Assembly: GCF_004791585.1 (NCBI RefSeq)
Contig: NZ_SRUU01000023.1
Span: 1 to 64,000, forward strand
Reading direction: 5' to 3'
DNA: 64,000 nt
Source of the DNA: Mesorhizobium sp. M1C.F.Ca.ET.210.01.1.1
GTDB lineage: Bacteria; Pseudomonadota; Alphaproteobacteria; Rhizobiales; Rhizobiaceae
In this document: positions 24,246 through 33,680 of the stretch, in pieces
Numbering within the stretch: the stretch's first letter is position 1
How the letters are laid out: every line of letters starts with the position of its first letter
Program-made: the position numbers and the translations under genes
Notes under the pieces: generated by a model
Database searches by the model: none
What the model was told of the DNA's origin: nothing
What the model saw: only the letters and a program-made list of their open reading frames with translations

Positions 24246-26828
24246 ATGAGAGGGCTAAAGGACATTAGCGTCGGGACCAAGCTCTCGTTGGGCTTTGGGC
24301 TGGCGCTGCTGTGCGTCGTGGCCGTGGGAGTATTTGGGGTCGCGCAACTGCGATCACTCAACAAGGTCACGAGCGAGATCACCAGCGTTTGGTTGCCCCA
24401 GGTCCAGATCGTCGGCGAGATGAAGCGCAACCTCGCGGAACACCAGCTCTATGCGACGTTGCGCGTGCGCACTGCCGAGGCTGCGCAGATAGCCGGCATT
24501 GAGAAGGAGATGGCGAGGGAAAGCGACGAAATACTGCAAGGTCGGCGCGCCTATCGCCGGAGTGCCGGATCGCTGGCCGAGCAGCAGCTGTTCGACCAGT
24601 TCGTCAACCTATGGACGGCCTACGAAGATTCCCTGACATCGATTTTCCCGCTCCTCGAAACAGGAGGGCGAACAATGGCTGTCAAGGAGTTCGAGACGGT
24701 ATCGCTCCCGACCGTTGCCGCCGCCACGCAGCGATTGGACGACCTGCTGGCCCTCACCAACGAGCGCAGCACGGCCGCGGCGGTGATGGCGGACAGGACC
24801 TACACCGTTGCGCAAAGATTGACTTGGCTGGCAGTTCTTTTTGCCGCCGGGTGTCTTGGTGGGCTTGTCGCCTGGATACGCCACAATGTCAGCAAGCCGA
24901 TCCTCGCCGTGACCGAGGCGATGCGTTGCTTGGCGCAGGGCGAGCGCCGTTCGAGTCTCATTGCGCTGAAAAGGGATCGGCAGGACGAGGTTGGAGTGCT
25001 GTTCTCGGCCTTTGCCGGCTACCGGGCCAGCCTGGAGCGCAGCGATGCCTTGGCCCGAGAAGCCGAGCTGGAGCGGCAGCAATTGGCCGCGGCCGCCGCC
25101 AATATGCCCGTAGGGCTTTGCATGTTCGATGCGGAGAGGCGGCTGGTTCTGTGCAACCAAAGCTACGCCGATCTCTACCATGTGCCGGAGCCCCTGACTC
25201 GTCCCGGCACGCCGTGGATCGATTTGATGCGGTTCCGGATCGCGGCGGGCCTCTATGCCGGCCATGACCCGGAAAAGTATGTGCAGCAGCTGACGGAGAC
25301 CATCGATCGCGCAGAGCGGACGGTGAGCCTGGTGGAACTCAGGGACGGACGCACCATCGACCTCATCCATCAGCCACTGCCGGGCGGCGGGTGGCTTGCC
25401 ACTCACCATGACGTGACCGACTTGCGGCGGAGCGAAGCCAAGATTTCATACATGGCGCGCCACGACGGACTTACCGAGCTTCCAAATCGCATATTGTTCC
25501 GCGAACGCGCCGAGGAGGCTTTGGTCGAGATGCGGCGTGATGGTAGCAAGATTGCTTTCCACTGCCTCGATCTCGATCATTTCAAGATGGTCAACGACAC
25601 GCTGGGGCACCCGGTTGGCGACGCCTTGCTGAAGGAGGTCGCCGCCAGACTGAAACAGGTGGCCCGTGAAGGCGACACCGTGGCAAGGCTCGGCGGCGAT
25701 GAGTTCGTGATCATTCAAACCGCGGTTGATCAGCCGGTCGAGGCGACAGCTCTTGCCCAACGGGTCATTGATGGGCTGAGCGCACCTTATGTCGTCGATG
25801 GCCACGGGGTTATGATCAGCGCCAGCATCGGCATCTCGATCGCGCCGGACGATGGCATTGACGCCGACCAACTTCTCAAGACCGGCGACATGGCGCTCTA
25901 CCGGGCGAAGGCGGAAGGCCGCGGAACCTACAGGTTCTTCGAACCGGAAATGGATGCGCGCATGCAGGCGCGGCGGTTTCTCGAACTCGACCTGCGCGAA
26001 GCGGTGGTGCGGCAGCAGTTCGAAATCTACTACCAACCGCTCCTCAATCTCGACCGCGGCGAGGTCAGCTGCTTCGAGGCGCTGCTGCGCTGGCATCACC
26101 CGACGCGCGGCATCGTATCCCCGGGAGAATTCATCCCGCTGGCCGAGGACATCGGCCTCATCGTCCCGATCGGTGAATGGGTTATCAAGCAAGCCTGTCT
26201 CGACGCGGCAAGCTGGCCCGGTAGCATCAAGGTCGCCGTCAATCTGTGCCCGGCGCAATTTCGCAACGCGCGCTTGCTCTCCACCATCGTCGAGGCATTG
26301 GATATCTCGGGACTGCCCCCCAGCCGGCTTGAGCTTGAGATCACCGAGACAGTGCTGCTGGCCAACAGCCAGGCGACTCTCTCGATGCTGCAACATATCC
26401 ACATGCTCGGCGTTCATATCGCGATGGACGACTTCGGAACCGGATATTCGAGCTTGAGCTATCTGCGCTCGTTCCCATTCGACAAGATCAAGATCGATCA
26501 ATCCTTCATCACGGACGCCGGAGATATCGACAGTTCCGTCGCCATCATTCGAGCGGTCACGAGCCTCGGCAACAGCCTCGGGATGCAGACCACCGCCGAG
26601 GGCGTCGAGACCGTGGAGCAGCTGGAACGGGTCCGAAGAGAAGGCTGCACCGAGGCGCAGGGCTTCCTGCTCAGCCGCCCGCTGCCCGCGCGGGACATCC
26701 CCGCGATGCTGGAGCGGACCCGCGCCGTGGTGGCGGGCGAGATCATTGAGACCGAACCCGAAACGTCAGGCGAGCGAGACACGGACAAGCCGGGCAGGCG
26801 TCGCAGTAGGGCGTCTGTCCCCGCCTAA
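24246..26828 (+). CDS. Membrane sensor with HAMP, PAS, GGDEF and EAL domains
   Basis: Encodes 860 residues of a cyclic-di-GMP turnover protein. Two membrane helices (residues about 14-32 and 194-213) bracket a periplasmic four-helix sensor like that of chemoreceptors. A HAMP domain, then a PAS domain near 275-395 (MPVGLCMFDAERRLVLCNQS), a GGDEF domain with intact LGGDEF near 482-486 (diguanylate cyclase), and an EAL domain with CFEALLRWHHP near 609 and the DDFGTGYSSL loop (phosphodiesterase) follow in order. Both catalytic motifs are intact, so either activity may dominate. It is probably a free-standing regulator of motility or surface growth. The gene is complete. Confidence 0.94.
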   Translation: MRGLKDISVGTKLSLGFGLALLCVVAVGVFGVAQLRSLNKVTSEITSVWLPQVQIVGEMKRNLAEHQLYATLRVRTAEAAQIAGIEKEMARESDEILQGRRAYRRSAGSLAEQQLFDQFVNLWTAYEDSLTSIFPLLETGGRTMAVKEFETVSLPTVAAATQRLDDLLALTNERSTAAAVMADRTYTVAQRLTWLAVLFAAGCLGGLVAWIRHNVSKPILAVTEAMRCLAQGERRSSLIALKRDRQDEVGVLFSAFAGYRASLERSDALAREAELERQQLAAAAANMPVGLCMFDAERRLVLCNQSYADLYHVPEPLTRPGTPWIDLMRFRIAAGLYAGHDPEKYVQQLTETIDRAERTVSLVELRDGRTIDLIHQPLPGGGWLATHHDVTDLRRSEAKISYMARHDGLTELPNRILFRERAEEALVEMRRDGSKIAFHCLDLDHFKMVNDTLGHPVGDALLKEVAARLKQVAREGDTVARLGGDEFVIIQTAVDQPVEATALAQRVIDGLSAPYVVDGHGVMISASIGISIAPDDGIDADQLLKTGDMALYRAKAEGRGTYRFFEPEMDARMQARRFLELDLREAVVRQQFEIYYQPLLNLDRGEVSCFEALLRWHHPTRGIVSPGEFIPLAEDIGLIVPIGEWVIKQACLDAASWPGSIKVAVNLCPAQFRNARLLSTIVEALDISGLPPSRLELEITETVLLANSQATLSMLQHIHMLGVHIAMDDFGTGYSSLSYLRSFPFDKIKIDQSFITDAGDIDSSVAIIRAVTSLGNSLGMQTTAEGVETVEQLERVRREGCTEAQGFLLSRPLPARDIPAMLERTRAVVAGEIIETEPETSGERDTDKPGRRRSRASVPA

Positions 26829-27088
26829 CCGGGATGCAAGCGAAAAACAGTGCCAACGAACATGAGTTTGCCGGCCTAGTTCAGGCCGCCACTCGGATCA
26901 TGTCGATAGCGGGTGTGTAGGTCGGCGCGGCTCGAAATTAGGTGTGCTGAGCGCCGGTCAAAGTGGGATTAGCTTGTCATATCGATTATGGGATCCAGGT
27001 TGAACCCGACTTGCAGGACTCTGCTCGTAACCGAGCAGATCAACCTCACATTCGGTCGCTGCTCTTCACGGCTGCACCAACATCCCGC
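26829..27088. other. Gap between GGDEF/EAL gene and IS110 fragment
   Basis: No gene is recognised. A short minus-strand reading near 26885-26940 ends in a run like PTYTPAIDMIRVAA, which has the look of a transposase tail, but it is too short to assign. Confidence 0.25.
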
Positions 27089-27656
27089 CTACGGCCGCTG
27101 GGCTCGGGCGACGAGACCATTCTGAGTGAGCGGCGTTTTATATACCCGTTCGGTCGTCAGTACCTTGCGTTCACGACAGATACGCCGGCGATCCTCCTGC
27201 TCCGGTGTTGGCTCTTTGACCATTGCACATATGCGCGGTTCGCCTCGCTTGAAGGCAAGGAGAGACGAGCGTTTCACCATCGATCTTATCGGTTTTGGCT
27301 CGGCGACTGCGACGAGACACTGCGATAGAAGCGGGATCAACGACGTAGCTCTCGATCCCCGCCTTGCTCAGAACCCGATGGATCCAGGAGCCATCGAGCC
27401 CGGCTTCCTGGATAGCGACGACGGGGAAGTCTGGCCCCATGCGTGCTCTTGCCTTCTCTCGCACGCTATCGAAGCGACGGAACAAGGCGGATAAATCACC
27501 ACTGGGGACACTGTGTTTCGACAACTTCTCGCCGCCACCTGGCGACAACGACGAGATCAGCCAGGTTGAACGGCTGAGCTCCAGCGATACGAAGATTGCG
27601 CCCAGACCAGTCCGGATAGCAGTCAGAGTTTCGGATCGGTCGGCCACTACATGCAT
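27089..27656 (-). pseudogene. IS110-family transposase, truncated and frameshifted
   Basis: The minus strand begins MHVVADRSETL at 27656 and reads the DEDD nuclease core of IS110 transposases: FVSLELSRSTWLIS, VAIQEAGLDGSWIHR, then KTDKIDGETLV. A frameshift near 27250 moves the reading into a second frame that continues FKRGEPRICAMVKEPTPEQE and then RRRICRERKVLT. After about 27150 the match is lost, so the C-terminal serine domain is missing. The element cannot move by itself. Confidence 0.8.
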
Positions 27657-27778
27657 GGTGTTCCTCCGCGGGGTGTTTGTTAGCAGCGTCACTCTGCCAG
27701 AGCACGCGCCGCTATCCATCCGTCGCCATGGGATCTGGTGATTGTTCATGTCGCCGATTCCCGCGAAGGAACGCCACC

Positions 27779-28173
27779 ATGACCAAGATTGAAAGTAAGA
27801 CCGCCAGCGCTGCCGTCAAAGACATTCTGCTTTCAGACCCGGACGGACTTCACGAAATGATCCGTGCGGTGATGCAGGAGGTGCTCGAGGCCGAGATGGA
27901 CGACGGTGGAGGAGACCATCGAGCGCACGCTGACCTTCTTTTGCCTGCCGCGCCAGCATCACAAGCATCTCAAGAGCACCAACATGCTTGAACGGCTCAA
28001 TGAGGAAATCCGCCGGCGCACCTATGTCGTGCGCATCTTCCCCAACGCCGAAAGCTGCCTGCGCCTCGTCAGGGCGCCGGCTGTCGAAACCAACGAAAAC
28101 TGGATGGAGGCCCTACATCAACATTGACGACCTGCGCGAGCACAAGAAGCTCGCTCTACGCCAAGCCGCATGA
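27779..28173 (+). pseudogene. IS256-family transposase with internal deletion
   Basis: The start at 27779 gives the N-terminus of an IS256/Mutator transposase (KDILLSDPDGLHEMIRAVMQ, then EVLEAEMD). This runs straight into the family's C-terminus in another frame (HLKSTNMLERLNEEIRRRTY, then VVRIFPNAESCLRLVRA). About 250 central residues with the DDE catalytic site are missing. The sequence CATTTTGCAGAACTTGACGCAC at 28191-28212 resembles an IS256-type terminal repeat, which marks the likely right end of the remnant. Confidence 0.8.
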
Positions 28174-28471
28174 CCAGCATCGTGGCCGCCCCATTTTGCA
28201 GAACTTGACGCACACAACCGCCACTTCGAGTTTACCGACCGCACCGAGTCATCCACGCAAAGACCTGCGCAGCGTCAGCTTCAGAGCTTGGTCCCACCGG
28301 CTGAACGCCAAAAAAGCGGATCTTGGCCATCGGAAGCGCCCTCAACCGACTGAGAGGTTTCGGCTTATGCGATGCGACTGGCAGTCCTGCGCTCCGGGGA
28401 CAAGGCCGTGGCGGCAGAAGATCCCCTGGACATCAGGCGATGTCCGGAAGGCAGCATCGTAGTAACGGTTT
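28174..28471. other. Gap with IS remnant end
   Basis: Apart from the probable IS256 terminal repeat at its left edge I see no gene or RNA structure in this 0.3-kb stretch. Confidence 0.35.
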
Positions 28472-29239
28472 TTACGCCGCTCGCGGCACGCGCGAGGTGA
28501 ACGTCGCCCGGGTGACCGACACGCTGGTGCCGTCAATATCGCTGATAATCTCCACCCTGGCCTCCAGTTGTTTCACCAGTGCTTCGACGATGGCTGTTCC
28601 AAGTCCGGTAGCCGGTACGTCGTTGGCGATCTTGCCGACGCCATTGTCCGAAACCGTCAGTTTCCAGTCACTGCCCGCGGTCTCGTAGCTCACCTGGATG
28701 CGAGCGCCGGTTCTCTTCTTGGGGAAAGCATATTTGATGGCGTTGAGCACGAGTTCGGTGACAATTAGTCCCAGACTGACTGCCCTTTGCGAATCTATCC
28801 TGCCGCCTTCGGCCATTACGGTGACCGTGATCGGCTGGGCTTCGCCGACCATCGACGAGGCGAGGCTGCTGCACAATTTCGGTAGGTAAGAGCCGACATC
28901 GATCTCGTCGACGCCGGCGGAGGTGTGGAGATGGCGTTGCACCTCGGCCACGGACAGAACGCGCTGATGGGCGTCCTTGAGATGCTGGCGCGTCTCTTCC
29001 GACGTCACCGAGCGTGCCTTCAGCAACAGGATCGAGGCAATGATCTGCAGGCTGTTGGCAACCCGATGCTCCATCTCGCGCAGCAGGACGTCTTTCTGCC
29101 GAAGCAGGTCTTCGGTGCGACCGAGCAGTTCTTCCTTCTCCCGCTCGATGATACGACGGGCCGTTATGTCATTGAAGGCGAGAAGGATGGTGATGGCCGA
29201 ACTATGGTCGTAAAGCACCTTGCGGGCATTGAGCAGCAT
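28472..29239 (-). CDS. HisKA_2-type sensor histidine kinase, N-terminally truncated
   Basis: Encodes 255 residues. The remaining part starts at the last strand of a PAS domain (NARKVLYDHSSAITILLAFN) and continues through a coiled linker, a HisKA_2 domain with the phosphoacceptor His in REMEHRVANSLQII, and an HATPase domain with the N-box GLIVTELVLNAIKYAF and G-box SDNGVGK. Upstream reading continues for only about 14 codons before it meets the end of hsp20, so the sensory part has been lost. It may be a decayed gene or a soluble kinase. No response regulator is adjacent. Confidence 0.8.
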   Translation of the reverse strand: MLLNARKVLYDHSSAITILLAFNDITARRIIEREKEELLGRTEDLLRQKDVLLREMEHRVANSLQIIASILLLKARSVTSEETRQHLKDAHQRVLSVAEVQRHLHTSAGVDEIDVGSYLPKLCSSLASSMVGEAQPITVTVMAEGGRIDSQRAVSLGLIVTELVLNAIKYAFPKKRTGARIQVSYETAGSDWKLTVSDNGVGKIANDVPATGLGTAIVEALVKQLEARVEIISDIDGTSVSVTRATFTSRVPRAA

Positions 29240-29283
29240 GGTGCGACGGCCGATCCGCGTTCCTGAGCCATGCTTGCCTCCCT

Positions 29284-29718
29284 CTATCCCTTGATCTGGA
29301 TCTTCTTCGGCCGATCCGCCTCCGGCCGGTGCAACTCGACTTCGAGCAGCCCGTTGGCGAAACGCGCCTCGACCCGTTCCGGGTCGACGCGGAATGGCAA
29401 TTGCACTGTCCGGGAGAAGGTCCCATAGGCGCGCTCACGGCGGTGCCAGACGGATTTCTCGTCCTCCGTTCGAGGCTCGCGCGTTCCCTTCAATGTCAGA
29501 ATGTTCTCGCGCACCGTGAGGCCGATTTCGTCAGGTGATATCCCCGGCAGTTCCGCGGCCACCGCCACGCTGTCCTCGCCAGTCCAAAGATTGATCGGCG
29601 GAAACTCCTGAGCGGCGCTGGCGGTCAGCCCGGCCAAACGCTGGTTTACTTCCTGTTGCATGCGCCGCATTTCCACAAACGGATCGAACCCGATGCGGCC
29701 GAAATCCGACAAAAGCAT
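29284..29718 (-). CDS. Hsp20 small heat-shock chaperone
   Basis: Encodes 144 residues with an alpha-crystallin domain. Visible marks are INLWTGEDSVAVAAELPGIS, the ENILTLKGTRE strand, RERAYGTFSRTVQLPFRVD and the closing ANGLLEVELHRPE. ATG 29718 is chosen because AGGAGG stands six bases before it; an in-frame ATG at 29724 is too close to that site. Such chaperones hold unfolded proteins during stress, and rhizobia carry many paralogues. The gene is upstream of the truncated histidine kinase in the same direction; a shared message is possible. Confidence 0.9.
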   Translation of the reverse strand: MLLSDFGRIGFDPFVEMRRMQQEVNQRLAGLTASAAQEFPPINLWTGEDSVAVAAELPGISPDEIGLTVRENILTLKGTREPRTEDEKSVWHRRERAYGTFSRTVQLPFRVDPERVEARFANGLLEVELHRPEADRPKKIQIKG

Positions 29719-30477
29719 GTACATCCTCCTATGATTCACGACCTTGCATGATTGCCACGCGCGACACGTGCGTGCGCACCGGAAGCGGAATCGATCGATG
29801 GCAACAGGAGGGGCGATCAGCACAGAGACCGAGCGGCCCGATCGCGCAACCTCGCAGAATGCGAGAAAGAGGGGTTCGGGCAGACGCCGGAACACATCCT
29901 CCTTGCGAAGCTACATTAACCGAACTCGATCCACCGTAGGGCCGGACCGTCATTCCCGTGCCAGGACCCGATAGCGGCATCCGGCTTTATCATTAGGTGG
30001 CCCCAAATGGCCTTTCACGAGGTGATCTTTGACATTCCACCAGTCACCTCTTCGGCAACAGCGGGGTCCCTTCGAATCCGTAGCCACGTTGCCTCTAGTC
30101 GCTGATTTGGCTTCCCTTTGCGCAACTGTCGGGATCGACGAAGCGTCCCGAATTGCACCGCGGTTCGATCAACTGATCGCAGGCGACGCGCCGCATCGTC
30201 ATGGTAGCTGACGAATGAATCGGCATGACACGTCGCAGTGACCGAGACATCAAGCCAGCACCTATGTCGGCTTGCCGCAAGTCAAAAGAATCCAGCCCTG
30301 CGTGCCGCGTTCGCTGACCTTCGCCAGTGACGCCATTTGCATTTCGGCCGGACAGATGGGCACAGACATGTGCAATTCCCGCATCGCCCATTATTGGAAC
30401 TCACAAGGCGGCGTTCTTTCCGTCTTGGCGAGCAGCGGGCCAACGCGTTACCGGCGGTGATCTTCCTGCAGCTTTAA
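29719..30477. other. Gap without recognised gene
   Basis: About 0.75 kb with only short, overlapping open frames on both strands. None shows a codon pattern or motif I would support. The promoter of hsp20 should lie at its left edge, near 29720-29800. No nod box or NifA-type upstream site was convincing by eye. Confidence 0.3.
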
Positions 30478-30780
30478 ATCAGTCGCCACCAACGACGAAA
30501 TCAGATTTGGCCAGCACGCCGGCAATCCTGGCAAATCCCACAATGCTTGCCGCGCCTGCTCGGGTGTCATCTGTCCGGCGATCGCTGCGTTGCTGCTTCT
30601 CACCGCGCAACTGAATACCGGTCCCCGACGCGCTTTTGGCCACTGATTCAGGAATACGAGCGCTTCGCGCACTGTGTTGATGTCGTGACGACGTCGTTGG
30701 TCTTAACCTGGACCGGCGATAGGAAAGCCAGACCGGTTATTCTTACCTCCCTGCGATCGCACGCTGGATCTTTCATTCGG
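30478..30780 (-). pseudogene. DUF982 protein, frameshifted
   Basis: Three minus-strand frames join to a small DUF982-like protein: ITGLAFLSPVQVKTNDVV, then INTVREALVFLNQWPKARRG and PVFSCAVRSSNAAIAGQMTP, then VGFARIAGVLAKSDFVVGGD before the stop at 30478. The W-P-x-x-R-R-G-P signature is typical of the family. Shifts fall near 30690 and 30550. DUF982 genes are abundant in rhizobial accessory DNA; their function is unknown. Confidence 0.65.
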
Positions 30781-31019
30781 TGGTTGGTTGCGTGACAGGT
30801 TTCGAACGTTAGGTCTTGTTTTCTCTGGAAGATCGGGCTGTACGACATAATCCAAATGTTGCGACGCAGCGAAGGCTTCTGCTGGTTCCCGAGTTGAAAA
30901 AGCCAGTTGCACCTGGATGAGTGTGTCGCCGCCACCCAATAGCCCATCAGATGTTCAATGGCAGGCGGCGTCCGACGCTCGAACAGCAAGCGCCACGGCC
31001 GGCGGGTAGCCGATGCCAC
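30781..31019 (-). pseudogene. NDUFS4-like (ETC complex I) protein, frameshifted
   Basis: The minus strand reads RRPWRLLFERRTPPAIEHLM then GYW, and after a one-base shift near 30925 continues GGGDTLIQVQLAFSTREPAE then AFAASQHLDYVVQPDLPE. This reproduces the core of the NDUFS4/ETC complex I conserved region (F-E-x-R-T-x-P-x-I-x-x-L-M-G, D-T-L-x-Q-V-x-L-x-F, L-D-Y). The frame is broken, so no full protein is made. Small NDUFS4-like genes occur on rhizobial symbiosis islands; that association is recalled, not tested. Confidence 0.6.
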
Positions 31020-31299
31020 AGCTTTGGAGCTGCCCCGGATACTATTATAAGACCGATTGACGCGGGGCTCGACGCGTTTGCGGCAAATAAGCTCGAGTGT
31101 GGACAGAGATGTGACGTTCTATTGAGTCGCTGACCCAATCGGTAGCGACCTGGTGATCCACGCAACCAATTCCGGTCGTTTCTGTCACTAAGAACTCGAT
31201 ATTCGCTATTTGCACCTCGAAAGTCGCATAATTGGCAGTGAGAAACTCAACGCGTTGTGAGGATGGCATAGAGAAGCAGTAGCCCCTTCTCTAGTCTCG

Positions 31300-32115
31300 C
31301 TACGGGAAAAATTCTGGAAAATGGGTCTGCTTGGCTGGACGCAGAACGCTGTGGTTATTCAGCCGGCATTTCTGAAGCCTCTCCAAGACAAACAGCTTGC
31401 CTTCGCGCACGCTGTCTTCGAGCGGCTTCGGCTTCGCCAGATGCGCCGCAATCGCGCTGGCCAGCATGCAACCTGTCCCGCGCATCGATGTGGCAAGGCG
31501 CGGTGCATCGAAGCGGATGGGTTCGTGCCCGGAGCGTAACAGAATATCGGTCGACCGGGTTCCCGACGCATGCCCACCCTTGATCAGCAGGGCTTGAGGG
31601 CCGGCGGCCAGCAGTCTTTTTCCTTGTTGGAGCGCTCCGTCCTCATCCACTGCCAGTTCGGAGCCACTAAGGAGCGCCAGTTCAGGGAGGTTGGGCGTGA
31701 CAATGCAGCAAAGCGGCATAAGATCGCGCTTCATGGCAGCGATAGCGCCTGCTTGCAGAAGTGCGCGGCCTGAGGTGGAGGCCAGCACAGGGTCGAGTAC
31801 TGCGGGGACATGCGGAAATTTGCGCAGCACTGCGGCAACGGCAACAATGATCTTGGCAGTCGCCAGCATGCCGATCTTGATTGTGGCCACGTCGTTGGCC
31901 TGCAGCGCGGCGCACATCTGATTGGCCACCAGGCTAGGTGGCGAATAATAGATTTCGATCACGGCGTCATGCGTTTGCACCGTTAGCGCTGTGACGGCGA
32001 GACAGGTGCGCACGCCAATGGCAGAGATCGTCTCGATATCGCGTGCAATTCCAGCACCGCCACTGGAGTCCGATCCACCGACGACAAGCACATGTGGTTC
32101 TCGCCTCAGCGCCAT
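31300..32115 (-). CDS. thiD: Hydroxymethylpyrimidine (phosphate) kinase
   Basis: Encodes 271 residues. ThiD phosphorylates HMP and HMP-phosphate to HMP-diphosphate, the pyrimidine half of thiamine. The ribokinase-like motifs are present: VVGGSDSSGGAGIARDIET at the N-terminus, TPNLPELALLSG, KGGH and the anion hole and catalytic Asp in RGTGCMLASAIAAHLA (Cys and Gly replacing the more common Asp-like arrangement seen in some members). The start may be ATG 32115 or the in-frame ATG 32136; both overlap the end of thiE. It is the last gene of the operon. Confidence 0.93.
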   Translation of the reverse strand: MALRREPHVLVVGGSDSSGGAGIARDIETISAIGVRTCLAVTALTVQTHDAVIEIYYSPPSLVANQMCAALQANDVATIKIGMLATAKIIVAVAAVLRKFPHVPAVLDPVLASTSGRALLQAGAIAAMKRDLMPLCCIVTPNLPELALLSGSELAVDEDGALQQGKRLLAAGPQALLIKGGHASGTRSTDILLRSGHEPIRFDAPRLATSMRGTGCMLASAIAAHLAKPKPLEDSVREGKLFVLERLQKCRLNNHSVLRPAKQTHFPEFFP

Positions 32116-32711
32116 TGGTCCGTCTTTTCGATCCATTCTCGCGTGCGCGCCTCGGGGTCGTCGTTGAGCGTGATGTCGGTCACCACCGCCGCGCTGTCCG
32201 CGCCAGCCGCAAAGACACCGTCGAGCCGCTCAGGGTTGAGGCCACCAATGGCGACCAATTGAAACGGCGCGACCTGGCGCTTCCATTCGCTGATCCGTTC
32301 GACCCCTTGCGGCGCCCATTTCATCTTCTTCAGGATGGTCGGATAGATGGGTCCAAGCGCTATGTAGTCAGGCTCGGCGGCCATCGCCGTTTCCAGCTCC
32401 TGATGATCATGTGTGCTCAGTCCGAGCCTTACGCCGGCTGCCCGTATCGCCAAGAGGTCAGCGGTCTGCAAATCCTCCTGGCCGAGATGTATGAAGTCGC
32501 AGCCTTCCTCGATTGCCAGGCGCCAGTGGTCGTTGACGATGAGTTGGCACTGGTATCGAGCACACAAGGCCTTCGCGGTGCGGATCTCCGCGCGCAACCC
32601 AGCCTCATCCACGGTCTTGATGCGCAGTTGCAGAAGCCGGACTCCGAGTGGGACCAGCCGTTCGATCCAGGCAGCGCTGTCGACGATCAGATAAAAGGGA
32701 TCGAGCTTCAT
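32106..32711 (-). CDS. thiE: Thiamine-phosphate synthase
   Basis: Encodes 201 residues with a TIM-barrel. ThiE joins HMP-diphosphate and the thiazole phosphate to thiamine phosphate. Motifs seen are QLRIKT near 28, VNDHWRLAIEEGCDFIHLGQ with the diphosphate-binding residues, LSTHDHQELETA, YIALGPIYPTILKKMKW and the closing ADSAAVVTDI. The start overlaps thiG by four bases, and thiD begins within its 3' end. The gene is somewhat shorter than chromosomal ThiE proteins, but all functional motifs are present. Confidence 0.93.
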   Translation of the reverse strand: MKLDPFYLIVDSAAWIERLVPLGVRLLQLRIKTVDEAGLRAEIRTAKALCARYQCQLIVNDHWRLAIEEGCDFIHLGQEDLQTADLLAIRAAGVRLGLSTHDHQELETAMAAEPDYIALGPIYPTILKKMKWAPQGVERISEWKRQVAPFQLVAIGGLNPERLDGVFAAGADSAAVVTDITLNDDPEARTREWIEKTDQWR

Positions 32712-33481
32712 GAAAAAACGGCCCTGCCGACCATCGGTGTCGATGGCACGGCGACGTCGCGCGGTTCGAGCATTCCCGAACTGAACGCCTCACGACCGGC
32801 GTCGACCGCCTTACCGAAAGCACGCGCCATGCCGACCGGATATGCCGCCTTGGCGACCGCTGTGTTCAGGAGCACGGCGTCAAAGCCGAGTTCCATGACG
32901 GTGGCCGCGTGCGACGGCCGTCCGAGCCCCGCATCCACAATCAGCGGGACGCCAGGGAAATATCCGCGCATCGAGCGCAGCGCCGTCATGTTGACCGGTC
33001 CCAAGGCGGAACCGATCGGTGCGCACCACGGCATCAGGACCTTGCAGCCCGTTTCCAGCAGCCGCTCGGCGACAACGAGATCGTCGGTGGTATAGGGGAA
33101 TACCGCAAAGCCGTCCTCGCACAGGATGCGGGCGGCTTCAACCAGACCGAACACATCCGGCTGTAGCGTGTCGTGATTGCCGATCACTTCGAGCTTGATC
33201 CAGTTGGTGCCGAAGACCTCGCGCGCCATTTTCGCGGTGGTGACGGCTTCCTTGACGGAGAGGCAGCCGGCGGTATTGGGCAGGATTCTGGCGCCCAGCG
33301 AGCGGATCAACGACCAGAATTGTTCGCCGGCTCTACCGCCCGCCATCTCACGCCGCAACGAGACGGTCACCACCGACGTGCCCGACGCCTTGACTGCATC
33401 GGCAAGGATGGCCGGCGAAGGATATTGAGCGGTGCCGAGAAGCAGGCGCGACGAAAGCTCGGTTCCATAAAGCTCCAACAT
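32708..33481 (-). CDS. thiG: Thiazole synthase
   Basis: Encodes 257 residues. ThiG builds the thiazole ring from deoxyxylulose phosphate, dehydroglycine (from ThiO) and sulfur on ThiS. The Schiff-base Lys appears in NWIKLEVIGNHDTLQPD, and the family marks ILPNTAGCLS, LMPWCAPIGSALGPVN and VDAGLGRPSHAA are all present. It starts right after thiS and overlaps thiE. The order thiO-thiS-thiG is typical of proteobacteria using ThiO rather than ThiH, meaning that glycine oxidation needs oxygen. Confidence 0.96.
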   Translation of the reverse strand: MLELYGTELSSRLLLGTAQYPSPAILADAVKASGTSVVTVSLRREMAGGRAGEQFWSLIRSLGARILPNTAGCLSVKEAVTTAKMAREVFGTNWIKLEVIGNHDTLQPDVFGLVEAARILCEDGFAVFPYTTDDLVVAERLLETGCKVLMPWCAPIGSALGPVNMTALRSMRGYFPGVPLIVDAGLGRPSHAATVMELGFDAVLLNTAVAKAAYPVGMARAFGKAVDAGREAFSSGMLEPRDVAVPSTPMVGRAVFS

Positions 33482-33482
33482 G

Positions 33483-33680
33483 CTAGCCGCCCTGCATGGG
33501 CGAGAGGATTTCGATCCGGTCGCCGTCGCTCAACTGGAACTCCGTGCGGTTGGCTTTGTGCACGAGGTCGCCGTTGACGGCGGTGGCGAGCCAATCGCCC
33601 TCATAGTCGAGCGCGGCAAGCAACTCGGCCAGCGTGGTGGCGGCAATCTCACGCGCCTCGCCGTTGACCATCAGTTTCAT
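33483..33680 (-). CDS. thiS: Sulfur carrier protein ThiS
   Basis: Encodes 65 residues with a ubiquitin-like fold ending in the obligatory Gly-Gly (ILSPMQGG), which is activated as a thiocarboxylate to donate sulfur to ThiG. The N-terminus MKLMVNGEAREIAATTLAEL is standard. AAGGAG stands seven bases before ATG 33680; the longer reading upstream belongs to antisense of thiO. It overlaps the end of thiO by 32 bp and is followed by thiG after one base. No thiF is in the window, so activation must rely on another E1-like enzyme. Confidence 0.95.
   Translation of the reverse strand: MKLMVNGEAREIAATTLAELLAALDYEGDWLATAVNGDLVHKANRTEFQLSDGDRIEILSPMQGG

Noticed and set aside
29719..31299. Possible nod box or NifA upstream site
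   Set aside because: No segment met the spacing and base pattern of either site.
32043..33095. Plus-strand open frame of 350 codons
   Set aside because: It is antisense to thiE and thiG, both of which have full family motifs.
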